This document shows, in pieces, positions 35,750-45,123 of a stretch of DNA of 64,000 bases. Source of the stretch: JAKIYB01 sp964590255 (GTDB taxonomy: Bacteria > Armatimonadota > Hebobacteria > CAIYQO01). The notes below the pieces were generated by a model. That model searched no databases. It saw only the letters and a program-made list of their open reading frames with translations, and was not told where the DNA came from. Position 1 is the stretch's first letter, and each line of letters begins with the position of its first letter. A program made the position numbers and the translations under genes. The stretch lies in contig CAZPYA010000003.1 of NCBI GenBank assembly GCA_964590255.1, positions 1-64,000 on the forward strand, written 5' to 3'.

Positions 35750-37968
35750 TCACGGCGCGGTGTCCCACAGCACCGTCACCGGGATGGGCCCGGGCGTCAC
35801 GTCGAGTTGAATGCTCCACGCGCCGGCCGTGTCGGTTACCGTGGCCGGCAGCAGCGTGGCGTCGCCCGAGCGGTAGGCCTGCACGTTGGCGGGCTGTGCC
35901 GCCAGCGGGCCGATGCGCACTGTGAGCGGGACGTTGTAGATCGCTAAATCCAGCGGCGTGCCCAGGGTGAAAGTGCAGCGGCCCGGTGCGTCCTCGGCGA
36001 CGGCGAGTTGCGCCGTATCGCGCTCCAGCACGTAGCGACTGATGACGCCGAAGGTGTCGATCCAGGCGTCGCAGCCTTTCGCATAGGCGAGGTGGGCGCT
36101 CAGCACCTCGCGGCTGATGGGCAGATAGGTGGTGTCCGCCACGCCGTGCAATATAGGCACCAGCCAGCGGCGATTCGCCACCGCGCTATTCACCATGGCG
36201 TTCGCCTGGGCGGCGGTGAAGTCGGCGCCGCCGTAATTGACGTAGTCGCCCCGCAGCGCCACATGCGTGCGGTGGATGATCTCGTAGACGCGCGAGTTGC
36301 CAGCGGTGTGCGGCAGGGCGAAGCTCACCGGCGTCACGCCCAGCTTCTCGGCGATGAGCCGCGCATTCTCCTCCACCTGCACCGTCGCCTGCGCCGCGGT
36401 CAGCGTGCTCATATTCAGGTGATCCAGGCTATGGTTGCCCACCTCGTGCCCGCGAGCGAGCGCCGTTCGCCACTCCGCCCAACTCACTGAGTCGTAGTTG
36501 CCCGCGGTATCCGGCGTGTAGTGCCCCACGATGTTGAAGGTCGCGCGCAGGCCGTGCTGGTCGAAGATGGGCACGCCGTAGACATACTGGTTCTTTGTAC
36601 CGTCGTCAAAGGTGTAGGAGACGGCGGCGGCGCGGTTGCCCTTAAACGGGGCAACCGTCACCTTCGTGGACGGCGTCTCGCCCGGATGGCGGATGACTAC
36701 CGTTTGTGTGTCGTACAGCTCTTTCACGGCGGTCGCGCCGTCGCGCGCCCAGACCAGCAGGCGGTACGCGCCGGCGGCGGTGGGCGTCCAGGTGCAGGTG
36801 GTGGCTGGGCTGAAGTCCTGCAGCACCGTCCATGTCCAGGCGCGGCCGGTCAGCGTGCCGGCGACGAATTGCATCTGTACGGCGCTGCCGCCGTAGGGCT
36901 TCGCGGTGAGTACGATGGGCGAGTGTATCTCGCGCGAGGCTGACGACAGGCTCAACGCCACGTCACCGAGCGGATCCGTGACACCGGTGACGGTGAAGGC
37001 CAGCGAGGCGATGCGCGGCGTGGCGTCGGGCGTAGCCGCATCACGGGCAGCCACCTCGAAGACATAGTTGCCGGCAGCGGATGGCGTCCATCGATACGCT
37101 GGATCGGCGGCGTAGTCGCGCAGTATCACCCAGGTGGTGCCGGCGGCCGTCACCGTGCCATGCCAGAAACGATAGTGGAGATCAGCGCCGCCGGTGGGCG
37201 TCGCGGTGAGGGTGATGGGGGTGCTTTGTATCTGCGGCGACGGCGGGTCGGCAGCAAGGCGCACCCCGGACAGAGCGGGAGTGCCTGTCACCGTGTAGGC
37301 GATGGCTTTGTTGACCATCACGGCGTCATCGCGCGCGATAACCTCGATGATGTAGCTGCCCGCGCCGGGCGTCCAGCGGAAGACGGGATCGGCAGCGAAG
37401 TCGCGCGCCAGTGTCCAGGTGGTGGTGCCATTGACGGTGACGCCCAGCCAGAAGCTGTATAGCGCCGCCGATCCACCGACAGCCGTCGCGGTGCAGGTGA
37501 TGGTGGCGCCCGCCGGATGGGGCCCGGCCGGGGTGGTCGCCAGTGTCACCGCTGCCAGTGCCGGCGTGCCGGTGATGGTATACGCGAGGGATTTGCTCAC
37601 CAGTCCGGTGGTTGCGGTGCCTTCGCGCGCGATGACTTCAATAATGCGGTGCCTTCGCGCGCGATGACTTCAATAATATAGTTGCCCGCGCCAGGCGTCC
37701 AGCGGAAGACGGGATCGACGGCGAAAGCGCGGACGACTTTCCAGGTGGTGGCGCCGTTGACGGTGGTGCCCAGCCAGTAGCAATACTGCACCGCGGTGCC
37801 ACCGACGGCCGTGGCGGTGAGCGTGACGGTGGCACCGGACGGCTGCGGCGCGGGTGGGGTGACTGCCAATGTCACCCCGGTGAGGGCCGCGCCCCACGCC
37901 AGGTGCGCCAGTAGCAACAGGCTCATCAGCAGCGTTGCCCGGCCACATGTTCCATCATGGAACCGCAT
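35750..37968 (-). pseudogene. secreted polysaccharide deacetylase with N-terminal repeats, frame broken by a 32-bp tandem duplication
   Basis: The N-terminal part (37968 down to about 37645) encodes a signal peptide (LLMSLLLLAHLAWGAA) and one beta repeat. The rest (to 35750) continues in another frame. Removing one copy of the 32-bp duplication at 37614-37677 joins them exactly as NYIIEVIAREGTATTGLVSK, giving a 728-aa product. It would have four roughly 90-residue Ig-like repeats with FRWTPGAGxYIIEV-type cores, then a NodB-type deacetylase domain (SYTFDDGTKNQY, GHEVGNHSLDHLN) and a beta tail. Enzymes of this type remove acetyl groups from cell-wall or exopolysaccharides; the exopolysaccharide locus starts 470 bases away. 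Confidence 0.85.
37614..37677. repeat. perfect 32-bp tandem duplication inside the deacetylase gene
   Basis: Bases 37614-37645 and 37646-37677 are identical. Since 32 is not a multiple of three, it shifts the reading frame. Loss of one copy would restore the gene. Confidence 0.93.
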
Positions 37969-38249
37969 CGTCGTCCCTCCTGGTCGTCCCCTATCATCCG
38001 ATGGGGGGAGATGGTGTGATGAGTATGCCGGATTACCGCTACAGGAGTGTCACAATACGCTGACGCGCAACCGCCGCGCCGGCTGCGCGAGGGCATGATG
38101 TAGGAAAAAGCTGACTGTTTCCCCGGTCGATCCGCCGGATATCTTCCCGGCGATTCCGTGATCGATTTTCGCGCCATTCTCCGCCGTCTAGCCTCATGCG
38201 CCGGGCGGATGCACGGCCACCGCCCGCCTCGCCCGCCAATCGACGGCAG

Positions 38250-38277
38250 TTTACAATAGAATGACTTCGTGTATAAT
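38250..38277 (+). promoter_or_regulatory. sigma70-type promoter for the exopolysaccharide locus
   Basis: TTTACA (38250-38255) and a consensus TATAAT (38272-38277) are separated by 16 bases, the best match seen in the window. Transcription would begin near 38284, giving a leader of about 155 bases before the SLBB gene. The rest of the 37969-38438 gap is without recognised features. Confidence 0.65.
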
Positions 38278-38438
38278 AACTCATGTTTCTGCCCGGCGCT
38301 GGCTGCTGTCGGCGTAAACCGTGCGCAGCCGGCGCGGGCCGCGGTCATGGATGACGCGATGCATGAACCCGTATTTGACGTCAATGTCGCCGTTTCAACC
38401 TTCACGATGACGGCGGCTATCATGAGGAGTTGTGATTC

Positions 38439-41400
38439 ATGGCCCGTACCGTGTGTGTATTCGTCGCCGTTCTCGTGTTGATTACCACAGTGATCTCGCT
38501 ACCGCTGCTGGCGCAGGATGCCGCCGCCCCCACGCCGCCGCCCGCGACCGCGCCCGCGGCGCCCGATGGCGGAGCGCCCCCCGTGGTGACCGCGGAGCCT
38601 GTCCTCCCCACGCCGGCGCCCACCCAGCTGGATGTCCCGGCCCCGGCGAAGCTGCCGATTTTCGGGCGTGAGTTCTTCAGCGTGGCGGGCGGCAGCTTTG
38701 AGCCGAATATCGAGGCGCCGGTGCCGTCGAATTACTTGCTAGGCGCGGGCGACACGCTGACGGTGGCCTGCTGGTACGGCACCACCGAGTACGAGCGCGC
38801 GGCGGTGACGATCAACCCGGGGGGGGAGATTTATCTCAAGCGCCTGGGTACGGTGACGGTGAGCGGCCGCACGGTGGCGCATGTCACCGACGACCTGCGG
38901 ACGCGCTACGCGAAGCAATTCACGAAATTCGAGCTGTCCGTGCGCGTCACCGGCCGGCGCACCATCCCCATCTGGGCGATGGGCGAGGTCAACAAGCCGG
39001 GCAAATACCTGCTGTCGAGCATGGCGACGGTGTTCACCGCGCTCTACGCCGCCGGCGGGCCCACCGACTTCGGCTCCCTGCGCACCATCCGCCTGATGCG
39101 CAACGGCAAGCCGGTCGGCGCGGACATCGACATCTACCAGTACCTGCTCTCCGGCAAGGACGTTTCGGTGCCGCTGGAGGCCGGCGACACGCTCTTCGTC
39201 CCCTTCACCAAGGTACTGGTGACGCTGACCGGTGAAGTGCGGCGCCCGGCGCTATACGAGCTGCGCGAGGAAGAGTGCGCGCTGGGCGCGGCGCTGTTGC
39301 TGGCCGGCGGCACCACCCCGGACAGCGCGGAGCTGCTCAGTATCGAGCGGGTGAACGCGGCGCATGACCGCCAGACCATCGACTGCACGCTGCCCCGAGA
39401 CGCGAAGTTCACCCTGAACAACGGTGACGTGGTGCGCGTGCAGGCGGTGCCCCCGCCGGTGAAGAACGCGGTGGCGGTGCTGGGCGGCGTCTACCGCCCC
39501 GGTCAGTTCGCCATCGAGACCGCGTCGTCGGTCACCGCGCTGCTGAAGCTGGCAGGCGGGCTGGTGCCGGACGCGTACCTGGAGCAGGCGGTGCTGAAGC
39601 GCATGCGCGCGGATGGCACCACCGAGCGGCTGGTGGTGAACCTGCGCGAGATGCTGGCGCCGGGCTCGAAAGCCGAGCAGGCCATGGCTCCCGGCGATTC
39701 CCTGCTGGTCTACACCCGCGGCGAGCTGCCCGAACTGCTGGATATCGTGACGGTGCAGGGCGAAGTAGTGCAACCGGGCACCTTTGAATACCAGCCGGGC
39801 ATGCGCGTGGCAGACGTGATGAAGCTGGCCTTCGGGCCAACGACTAAGACGTATCTGGCGCAAGCCTATCTGCAGCGCTTCCCCATCGCGGCCACTGCTT
39901 CGCAATTGACGCTGAATCTGGGCCAGGCGCTAGCCGGCGACGCCGTCGCGAACCTGACACTACAACCGCGCGACCGGTTGATCGTCTTCAATCGCAACGA
40001 ACTGCCCGAGTTGCTGGATTCGGTGAGCATTCAGGGCGAAGTGGTGAAGCCGGGAACGTTCCCCTTCCAGGACGGCATGCGCGTGGCGGATTTGATAAAG
40101 CTAGCCTTCGGCCCCACCACGAAAACCTACCTGGCGCAGGCATATCTGTACCGGTATCCGATGGCCGACACCTCGATCCAACTGACCATCGACCTGGGCA
40201 AAGCTATCAGCGGTGACGCAAAGGCCAACCTGGCACTGCAGCCGCGCGACCGCGTGGTCGTCTTCAACCGCAGCGAGTTGCCTGAGTTCCTCGATTCGAT
40301 CACCGTGCAGGGAGAAGTCATCAAGCCGGGCACCTATCCGTATCAACCGGCGATGCGCATTGCCGATCTGCTGAAAGTGGCGCTGGGCCCCACGACGCTG
40401 GCCTACCTGCCGCAGGCCTACCTGTATAGCTACCCCTACGGCGACACGGCGGTGATGACACCGGTGGACCTGACAAAGGTGCTGGCGGGGGACGCAACCG
40501 CGAATCTGCCATTGCGCACCCGCGACCGGCTGGTCATCAAATCACGTAACGACATCCTGGACACCGCCGTGGCGGTGGACGGCGAAGTCGAGAAACCCGG
40601 CGCCTTTCCCTTCGCGAATGGCCTGCGTGTCTCAGACGCGGTGTTCCTCGCCGGCGGGTTGAAAATCAACGCGCTGCTGGACCGCGCGCTGCTAACACGG
40701 CTGAACCGCGCCACCTACACCGAAGAGCTCATCGAAGTGTCGCTGCGCGAGGCGATGGCGAAGCAGCCGGCGAAGAACCTGCTGCTGAAGGAAGGCGACC
40801 GGCTGACGATTTATCCGATCTCGCAGATCGGCGATGAGCAGTTCGTGACGGTGGACGGCGCCATTACCACGCCGGGCACATATGCCTATCGCGGCGAGAT
40901 GCGGGTGAGCCACCTGCTGTTTCTGGCGAAAGGACTGCAAGTGGTGGCCTACGCGCCGCGCGCCGACCTGTATCGCCTACGCCCGGACAACACGACTGAG
41001 ATTATCTCGGTGGACCTGACGGTGGCGATGAAGGGCGCGTTGACCGACGGCAACCCGCTGTTGCGCCCGCGCGACCGCCTGCACATCTCCCGCCAGGACG
41101 AGGTGTCCGAACTGCCGGCGGTGAAGATCGACGGGCTGGTGCGCAAGCCCGGCCGCTACCCGCTGACCGTCGGATTGAAGCTGTCCGACCTGCTGCACCT
41201 GGCCGGCGGCCTGCAGCCCGGTGCCAACCCGACCGTGGAGGTGTGGCGCGAAGTGGACGGAAAGCTGTCCACCACGACGTATACAACCGCCGTGGTCGAC
41301 GATAAGCTGACGCTGGCGGTCGATCCGTTCCTGCAGGACAAGGATCTGATCAACGTAATGACCAATATCGCGTTTCGCGATCCGACTGACAATTATGTGA

Positions 41401-42188
41401 TCGCCGGGCAGGTGGGCCAGCCGGGAAGCTACCCGCTGTACCAGAGTACCGGGTACCAGCCGAAGACGCTGTATCAGGTGCTGCGCACGATGACGCTGCA
41501 GGCGGACGCATATGTCCCCGGCATCACTATCTTCCGCAAGCGAGAGCGCATCCGCGATGCCCGCCAGCAGGACGAACTGGTGCGCTACATGCGCGAACTC
41601 GACCAGCGGGCCGGGGTGGGCGCGGGGGCGCCGGGCGCCATCGCGGAAGGCGACGCCGCCAAATCCCAGTCCGTGCTGAACATGAGTCACGCGGTGGCGC
41701 AGGCTATCGCCACTGATGACGGATCGAGCATCAGCCTGGTCATCCCGCCGCGCAGCATGCAGCAGCAGACTTTCGGCCTGTCGCTGGCGGTGGACGTCGA
41801 GACGCTGATGCGCTCGAAAGGCAAGCATGGCGACTTGACGCTGATGCCTGGCGACCTCATCGTGGTGCCGAAGACGCCGGAGACCGTCACCGTGCTGGGC
41901 GGCGTGATGAACAACGGCACCGTCCGCTTCCAGGAGAAGTCGTCCATCGACACCTACCTGCGCCTGTCAGGCGGCCTCGCCCCGGACGGCGACCGGGCGA
42001 AGACAGTGGTGCTGCGCATCAACGGGCAGGTGCTGCCGGCGAAGTCCGTAAAGCATGTCAACCCGGGCGACGCCATCATCGTCCCAACGAAGCATATCGT
42101 GCAGACCATCCAGACGAAGGGTCTATTCATGCAGGCGCTCAAGACGCTGTCCGAAATGGCGCTGATCGCCCTGCCGTTCTCGAAATAA
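38439..42188 (+). CDS. giant polysaccharide export protein with about eleven SLBB repeats (Wza-like)
   Basis: This 1249-aa protein has a signal peptide (to about residue 26), a Pro/Ala-rich linker and a Poly_export domain (NYLLGAGDTLTVACWYG, about 95-170). It then has about eleven SLBB-like repeats, each with a GEVxxPGxFxx core (for example VQGEVVQPGTFEYQPG, IQGEVVKPGTFPFQDG, VDGAITTPGTYAYRG). Wza has two to three such domains in about 380 aa, so this is roughly three times larger. Repeats 3-5 form near-identical 92-aa tandem units. The protein probably forms the outer-membrane and periplasmic conduit for the polymer, the extra repeats extending the channel. GAGGAG lies before the ATG. Confidence 0.9.
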   Translation: MARTVCVFVAVLVLITTVISLPLLAQDAAAPTPPPATAPAAPDGGAPPVVTAEPVLPTPAPTQLDVPAPAKLPIFGREFFSVAGGSFEPNIEAPVPSNYLLGAGDTLTVACWYGTTEYERAAVTINPGGEIYLKRLGTVTVSGRTVAHVTDDLRTRYAKQFTKFELSVRVTGRRTIPIWAMGEVNKPGKYLLSSMATVFTALYAAGGPTDFGSLRTIRLMRNGKPVGADIDIYQYLLSGKDVSVPLEAGDTLFVPFTKVLVTLTGEVRRPALYELREEECALGAALLLAGGTTPDSAELLSIERVNAAHDRQTIDCTLPRDAKFTLNNGDVVRVQAVPPPVKNAVAVLGGVYRPGQFAIETASSVTALLKLAGGLVPDAYLEQAVLKRMRADGTTERLVVNLREMLAPGSKAEQAMAPGDSLLVYTRGELPELLDIVTVQGEVVQPGTFEYQPGMRVADVMKLAFGPTTKTYLAQAYLQRFPIAATASQLTLNLGQALAGDAVANLTLQPRDRLIVFNRNELPELLDSVSIQGEVVKPGTFPFQDGMRVADLIKLAFGPTTKTYLAQAYLYRYPMADTSIQLTIDLGKAISGDAKANLALQPRDRVVVFNRSELPEFLDSITVQGEVIKPGTYPYQPAMRIADLLKVALGPTTLAYLPQAYLYSYPYGDTAVMTPVDLTKVLAGDATANLPLRTRDRLVIKSRNDILDTAVAVDGEVEKPGAFPFANGLRVSDAVFLAGGLKINALLDRALLTRLNRATYTEELIEVSLREAMAKQPAKNLLLKEGDRLTIYPISQIGDEQFVTVDGAITTPGTYAYRGEMRVSHLLFLAKGLQVVAYAPRADLYRLRPDNTTEIISVDLTVAMKGALTDGNPLLRPRDRLHISRQDEVSELPAVKIDGLVRKPGRYPLTVGLKLSDLLHLAGGLQPGANPTVEVWREVDGKLSTTTYTTAVVDDKLTLAVDPFLQDKDLINVMTNIAFRDPTDNYVIAGQVGQPGSYPLYQSTGYQPKTLYQVLRTMTLQADAYVPGITIFRKRERIRDARQQDELVRYMRELDQRAGVGAGAPGAIAEGDAAKSQSVLNMSHAVAQAIATDDGSSISLVIPPRSMQQQTFGLSLAVDVETLMRSKGKHGDLTLMPGDLIVVPKTPETVTVLGGVMNNGTVRFQEKSSIDTYLRLSGGLAPDGDRAKTVVLRINGQVLPAKSVKHVNPGDAIIVPTKHIVQTIQTKGLFMQALKTLSEMALIALPFSK
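39723..40550 (+). repeat. three tandem 276-bp units within the SLBB gene
   Basis: Units beginning at 39723, 39999 and 40275 each encode 92 residues from LPELLD or LPEFLD, through VQGEV and GPTTKTYLAQAYL, to PRDRLIVFNR. Exact 276-base spacing and high identity indicate recent duplication. Confidence 0.85.
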
Positions 42189-42249
42189 TGCCGGATGCGC
42201 CGCCGGGCGGCGGGGATGCCCACCCCCAGCGGCATAGGGAGTCAATATC

Positions 42250-43647
42250 GTGGCCAATACACCCGCGGAACCCCAGGCCGCCCTGCAGACCCTGCAGGGC
42301 GCCAGGTTCTTCCTGAAACCGTATCGCAGACTAATCATCATCGGCGCACTCGTCGGCATGCTCGCCGGCGTGCTCATCGGCCTGTTCCGCCCGATCGAAT
42401 ACGCGACCAATGCGACGCTGCTCTTCCCGGCGTCGGCCACCGGCGTTGCCGGCCTGGCCGCGCTGGGCGGGGGCGAGCAGATGTCCAGCGTGCCGCTGCT
42501 GGGCGGCTTGCTGCAGGTGCCGCGCCCGGGCACAAACGCGAAAACAGCCATCATCCTGCTGCGCAGCCGTCCGGTACAGAATGTGATCATCGCCAAATAT
42601 CGGCTGAGCGAGCACTGGAAGCTGAAGAAACCGGCGGCTATCCGCAAGCGGCTGATGAAGCAGTTGGCGCTGCGTGAAGGGGAGGCGGGCGATTTGAGCC
42701 TGACATTTGTCGACTCGGATCGCGACCTGTCATACAACGTCACGCGCACTTTCGTCGACGAGTTGAAGCGGCAGTCCACGAAGCTGGGCATCAATCCGGC
42801 CGAGCAGACGGTGGCGTTCCTCACCAAACAGGTGCAGGCGGCGGAAGACGACGTGATGGCTATCCAACAGGACGTGCAGCGCTTCGAGGAACGCCACGGT
42901 ATGGTGTCGCTGCCGGAACAGGTGATCGCGCTGGCGCGGCAATACAGTAGCCTGCAGGACGACGTGGAAAAGGCGCGCATCGAGTCGACCGTGGCCACGA
43001 GCTACGCGACGATGCTGACCACCAAGGCGCAGCAGCTCATCGCGAAAAGCATGGATCCCGCGCCGAACCAGACGCAGTTGAACGGGCTGTACCAGAAGGT
43101 GGCGGAGCTGGAAGCACAGCGCGAACTGCTCCGCGACCGCTACACCACCACCAGCCCGGAGGTTGAAGAGGTGGCGCTGCAACTGAAAGTCGCCCGGCAG
43201 CGGCTCTCCGACGAGATGACCCGTCAGCTCAGCCTGGTAGACGGCGGCACCTCGCCGGTGGTGGGCGAGGCCATCATCGACGCCGCGCTGAAGCAGACGC
43301 GGCTGACCCGCCTCAACGGCCTGCTGGACGAGTTGAAGAAAGAGATCGGGACGTATCCGGTGATGAAGAGCCGCTTCGCGCGCCTGACGCTGGACGCCAC
43401 TACCCGGGAAGCCCGGCTGACGCTGCTGCGCACCGAACTGGAAAAGGCGAGGATCATCGCGCAAAGCCAGGGGCCGGCGTTCATCGAAGCCGAGCCGGCG
43501 GCGCCCGCGGAAGAACCGCAGGAGCGCCGACTGCTGATTATCCTGGTGATGACGGTCCTTGGCACGCTGGTCACCGCCATGATACCATTCTTCAAATGGC
43601 AGCAGGCTCTCAACACCCAGGCGGATGCCGTACGCGGCAGTGTATAA
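42250..43647 (+). CDS. polysaccharide chain-length determinant (Wzz/PCP family)
   Basis: This 465-aa protein has two membrane helices (about 28-46 and 429-449) flanking a long periplasmic region with coiled coil (about 190-400, QAAEDDVMAIQQDVQRFEER), the layout of polysaccharide co-polymerases. No Walker motifs follow the second helix, so any tyrosine autokinase would be a separate protein not in this window. GTG start with GGGAG six to ten bases upstream. It sits 61 bases after the SLBB export gene and would regulate polymer length with the Wzy-type protein at 46485. Confidence 0.88.
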   Translation: MANTPAEPQAALQTLQGARFFLKPYRRLIIIGALVGMLAGVLIGLFRPIEYATNATLLFPASATGVAGLAALGGGEQMSSVPLLGGLLQVPRPGTNAKTAIILLRSRPVQNVIIAKYRLSEHWKLKKPAAIRKRLMKQLALREGEAGDLSLTFVDSDRDLSYNVTRTFVDELKRQSTKLGINPAEQTVAFLTKQVQAAEDDVMAIQQDVQRFEERHGMVSLPEQVIALARQYSSLQDDVEKARIESTVATSYATMLTTKAQQLIAKSMDPAPNQTQLNGLYQKVAELEAQRELLRDRYTTTSPEVEEVALQLKVARQRLSDEMTRQLSLVDGGTSPVVGEAIIDAALKQTRLTRLNGLLDELKKEIGTYPVMKSRFARLTLDATTREARLTLLRTELEKARIIAQSQGPAFIEAEPAAPAEEPQERRLLIILVMTVLGTLVTAMIPFFKWQQALNTQADAVRGSV

Positions 43648-43765
43648 CATAATTCTAGGCTCGCGAGCGGTCGTGTAGCCATGCCGGGTATACAACCGCC
43701 TGATAATTTGCATTTCGCCGCAATGGATCGAGGGACCCCAAAGGTCTATGTAATAAAGGACACGC

Positions 43766-45049
43766 ATGACTGAACGAATTGCCGTTATTGGTTTAGGCTA
43801 CGTCGGCCTGCCGGTCGCCGTCGCATTTGCCGACATCTTTCCCGGCACCGTCGGCTTCGACATCAACCCGGCGCGGGTCGCCGCGCTGGCGCAGGGTGTG
43901 GATAAGACGGGCGAGTGCGCCGCGGAGACGCTGCGCGCCAGCACCATCACCTGGAGCGCCAACCCGGACGACCTGCGCGCCGCGACCTTCTTCGTGGTGG
44001 CCGTGCCCACGCCGGTGGACGCCGCCAAGCGCCCGGATCTGACCCCAGTCATCCGCGCCTCGGAAACGGTCGGGCGGGTCATTCAGCCCGGCGCGGTGGT
44101 GGTGTTCGAGTCGACGGTCTACCCCGGCGTCACCGAGGATATCTGCGGCCCGATCATCGCCCGCGAATCCGGCCTGACGCAGGGGACGGATTTCACGCTT
44201 GGCTACTCGCCCGAGCGCATTAACCCCGGCGATAAAGCGCACTCGCTGATGACCATCACCAAGGTGGTGTCCGGCGAGGACGCCGCGACGCTGGAGCGCG
44301 TGGCCGCCGCCTACGGCGCCATCATCACCGCCGGCGTGCATCGCGCCCCGTCCATCAAGGTGGCGGAGGCGGCCAAAGTCATCGAGAATACGCAGCGCGA
44401 CCTGAACATCGCGCTGATGAACGAGCTGGCCTGCATCTTCGACCGGCTGGGCATCGCCACCCGCGACGTGCTCGCCGCCGCGCGGACGAAGTGGAACTTC
44501 CTCCCCTTCACCCCCGGGCTGGTGGGCGGGCACTGCATCGGCGTCGACCCGTATTACCTGACCACCATCGCCGAGCAGCTCGGTTACCACCCGCAGGTGA
44601 TCCTGGCCGGGCGGCGCATCAACGACGGCATGGGCGGCTTCATCGCCACCAAGCTGGTGAAGATGCTGGTGCGCAACGACGTGCCGGTGAAACGCGCGCG
44701 CGTCGCCATCCTCGGGCTTACTTTCAAAGAGAATGTGCCGGACATCCGCAACAGCCGCATCCCGGACATCGTGGAAGAGCTGCGGCAATACGGCATCGAT
44801 CCGCTGGTGCACGATCCGCTGGCCGACTCGGCGGACGCCCTGCACGAATACGGCATCATCCTGTCGCCACTGGAAGCACTGCGCAATCTGGACGCCATCA
44901 TTCTGGCGGTGCCGCACCGGACATACCTTGAAACCCTGTCTTCCGCACAGATCAATCAGATGCTGGGGGGGCGCGGTGTCCTGGTGGATGTCAAGTCCGC
45001 TCTAGTGCCGCCGCCGATACCGTTCGGCGTCGATTATTGGTCATTGTAA
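43766..45049 (+). CDS. UDP-sugar 6-dehydrogenase (WecC/TviB type)
   Basis: This 427-aa NAD-dependent enzyme oxidises C6 of a UDP-hexose or UDP-N-acetylhexosamine to a uronic acid. The Rossmann motif VIGLGYVGLP is at the N-terminus. E-x-Y-P-G (ESTVYPGVTED), the catalytic Cys257 (GGHCIGVDPYYL) and the UDP-binding C-terminal segment (GLTFKENVPDIRNS) are all present. GIGxDPYYL-type context fits UDP-GlcNAc/ManNAc or TviB-like dehydrogenases more than plain UDP-glucose dehydrogenase. It would make the polymer acidic. AAAGGA precedes the ATG. Confidence 0.92.
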   Translation: MTERIAVIGLGYVGLPVAVAFADIFPGTVGFDINPARVAALAQGVDKTGECAAETLRASTITWSANPDDLRAATFFVVAVPTPVDAAKRPDLTPVIRASETVGRVIQPGAVVVFESTVYPGVTEDICGPIIARESGLTQGTDFTLGYSPERINPGDKAHSLMTITKVVSGEDAATLERVAAAYGAIITAGVHRAPSIKVAEAAKVIENTQRDLNIALMNELACIFDRLGIATRDVLAAARTKWNFLPFTPGLVGGHCIGVDPYYLTTIAEQLGYHPQVILAGRRINDGMGGFIATKLVKMLVRNDVPVKRARVAILGLTFKENVPDIRNSRIPDIVEELRQYGIDPLVHDPLADSADALHEYGIILSPLEALRNLDAIILAVPHRTYLETLSSAQINQMLGGRGVLVDVKSALVPPPIPFGVDYWSL

Positions 45050-45123
45050 CATGCGGTCTGCTGGGGCGCGCCGACTGGTTGCCGGTGAGAACCCCCGCGC
45101 CGCGTATGAAAAGTGTATTATTC

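Noticed and set aside
45037..45123. GTG at 45037 as start of the flippase
   Set aside because: It overlaps the dehydrogenase gene, has no ribosome-binding site and adds a poorly conserved-looking tail; kept as an alternative only.
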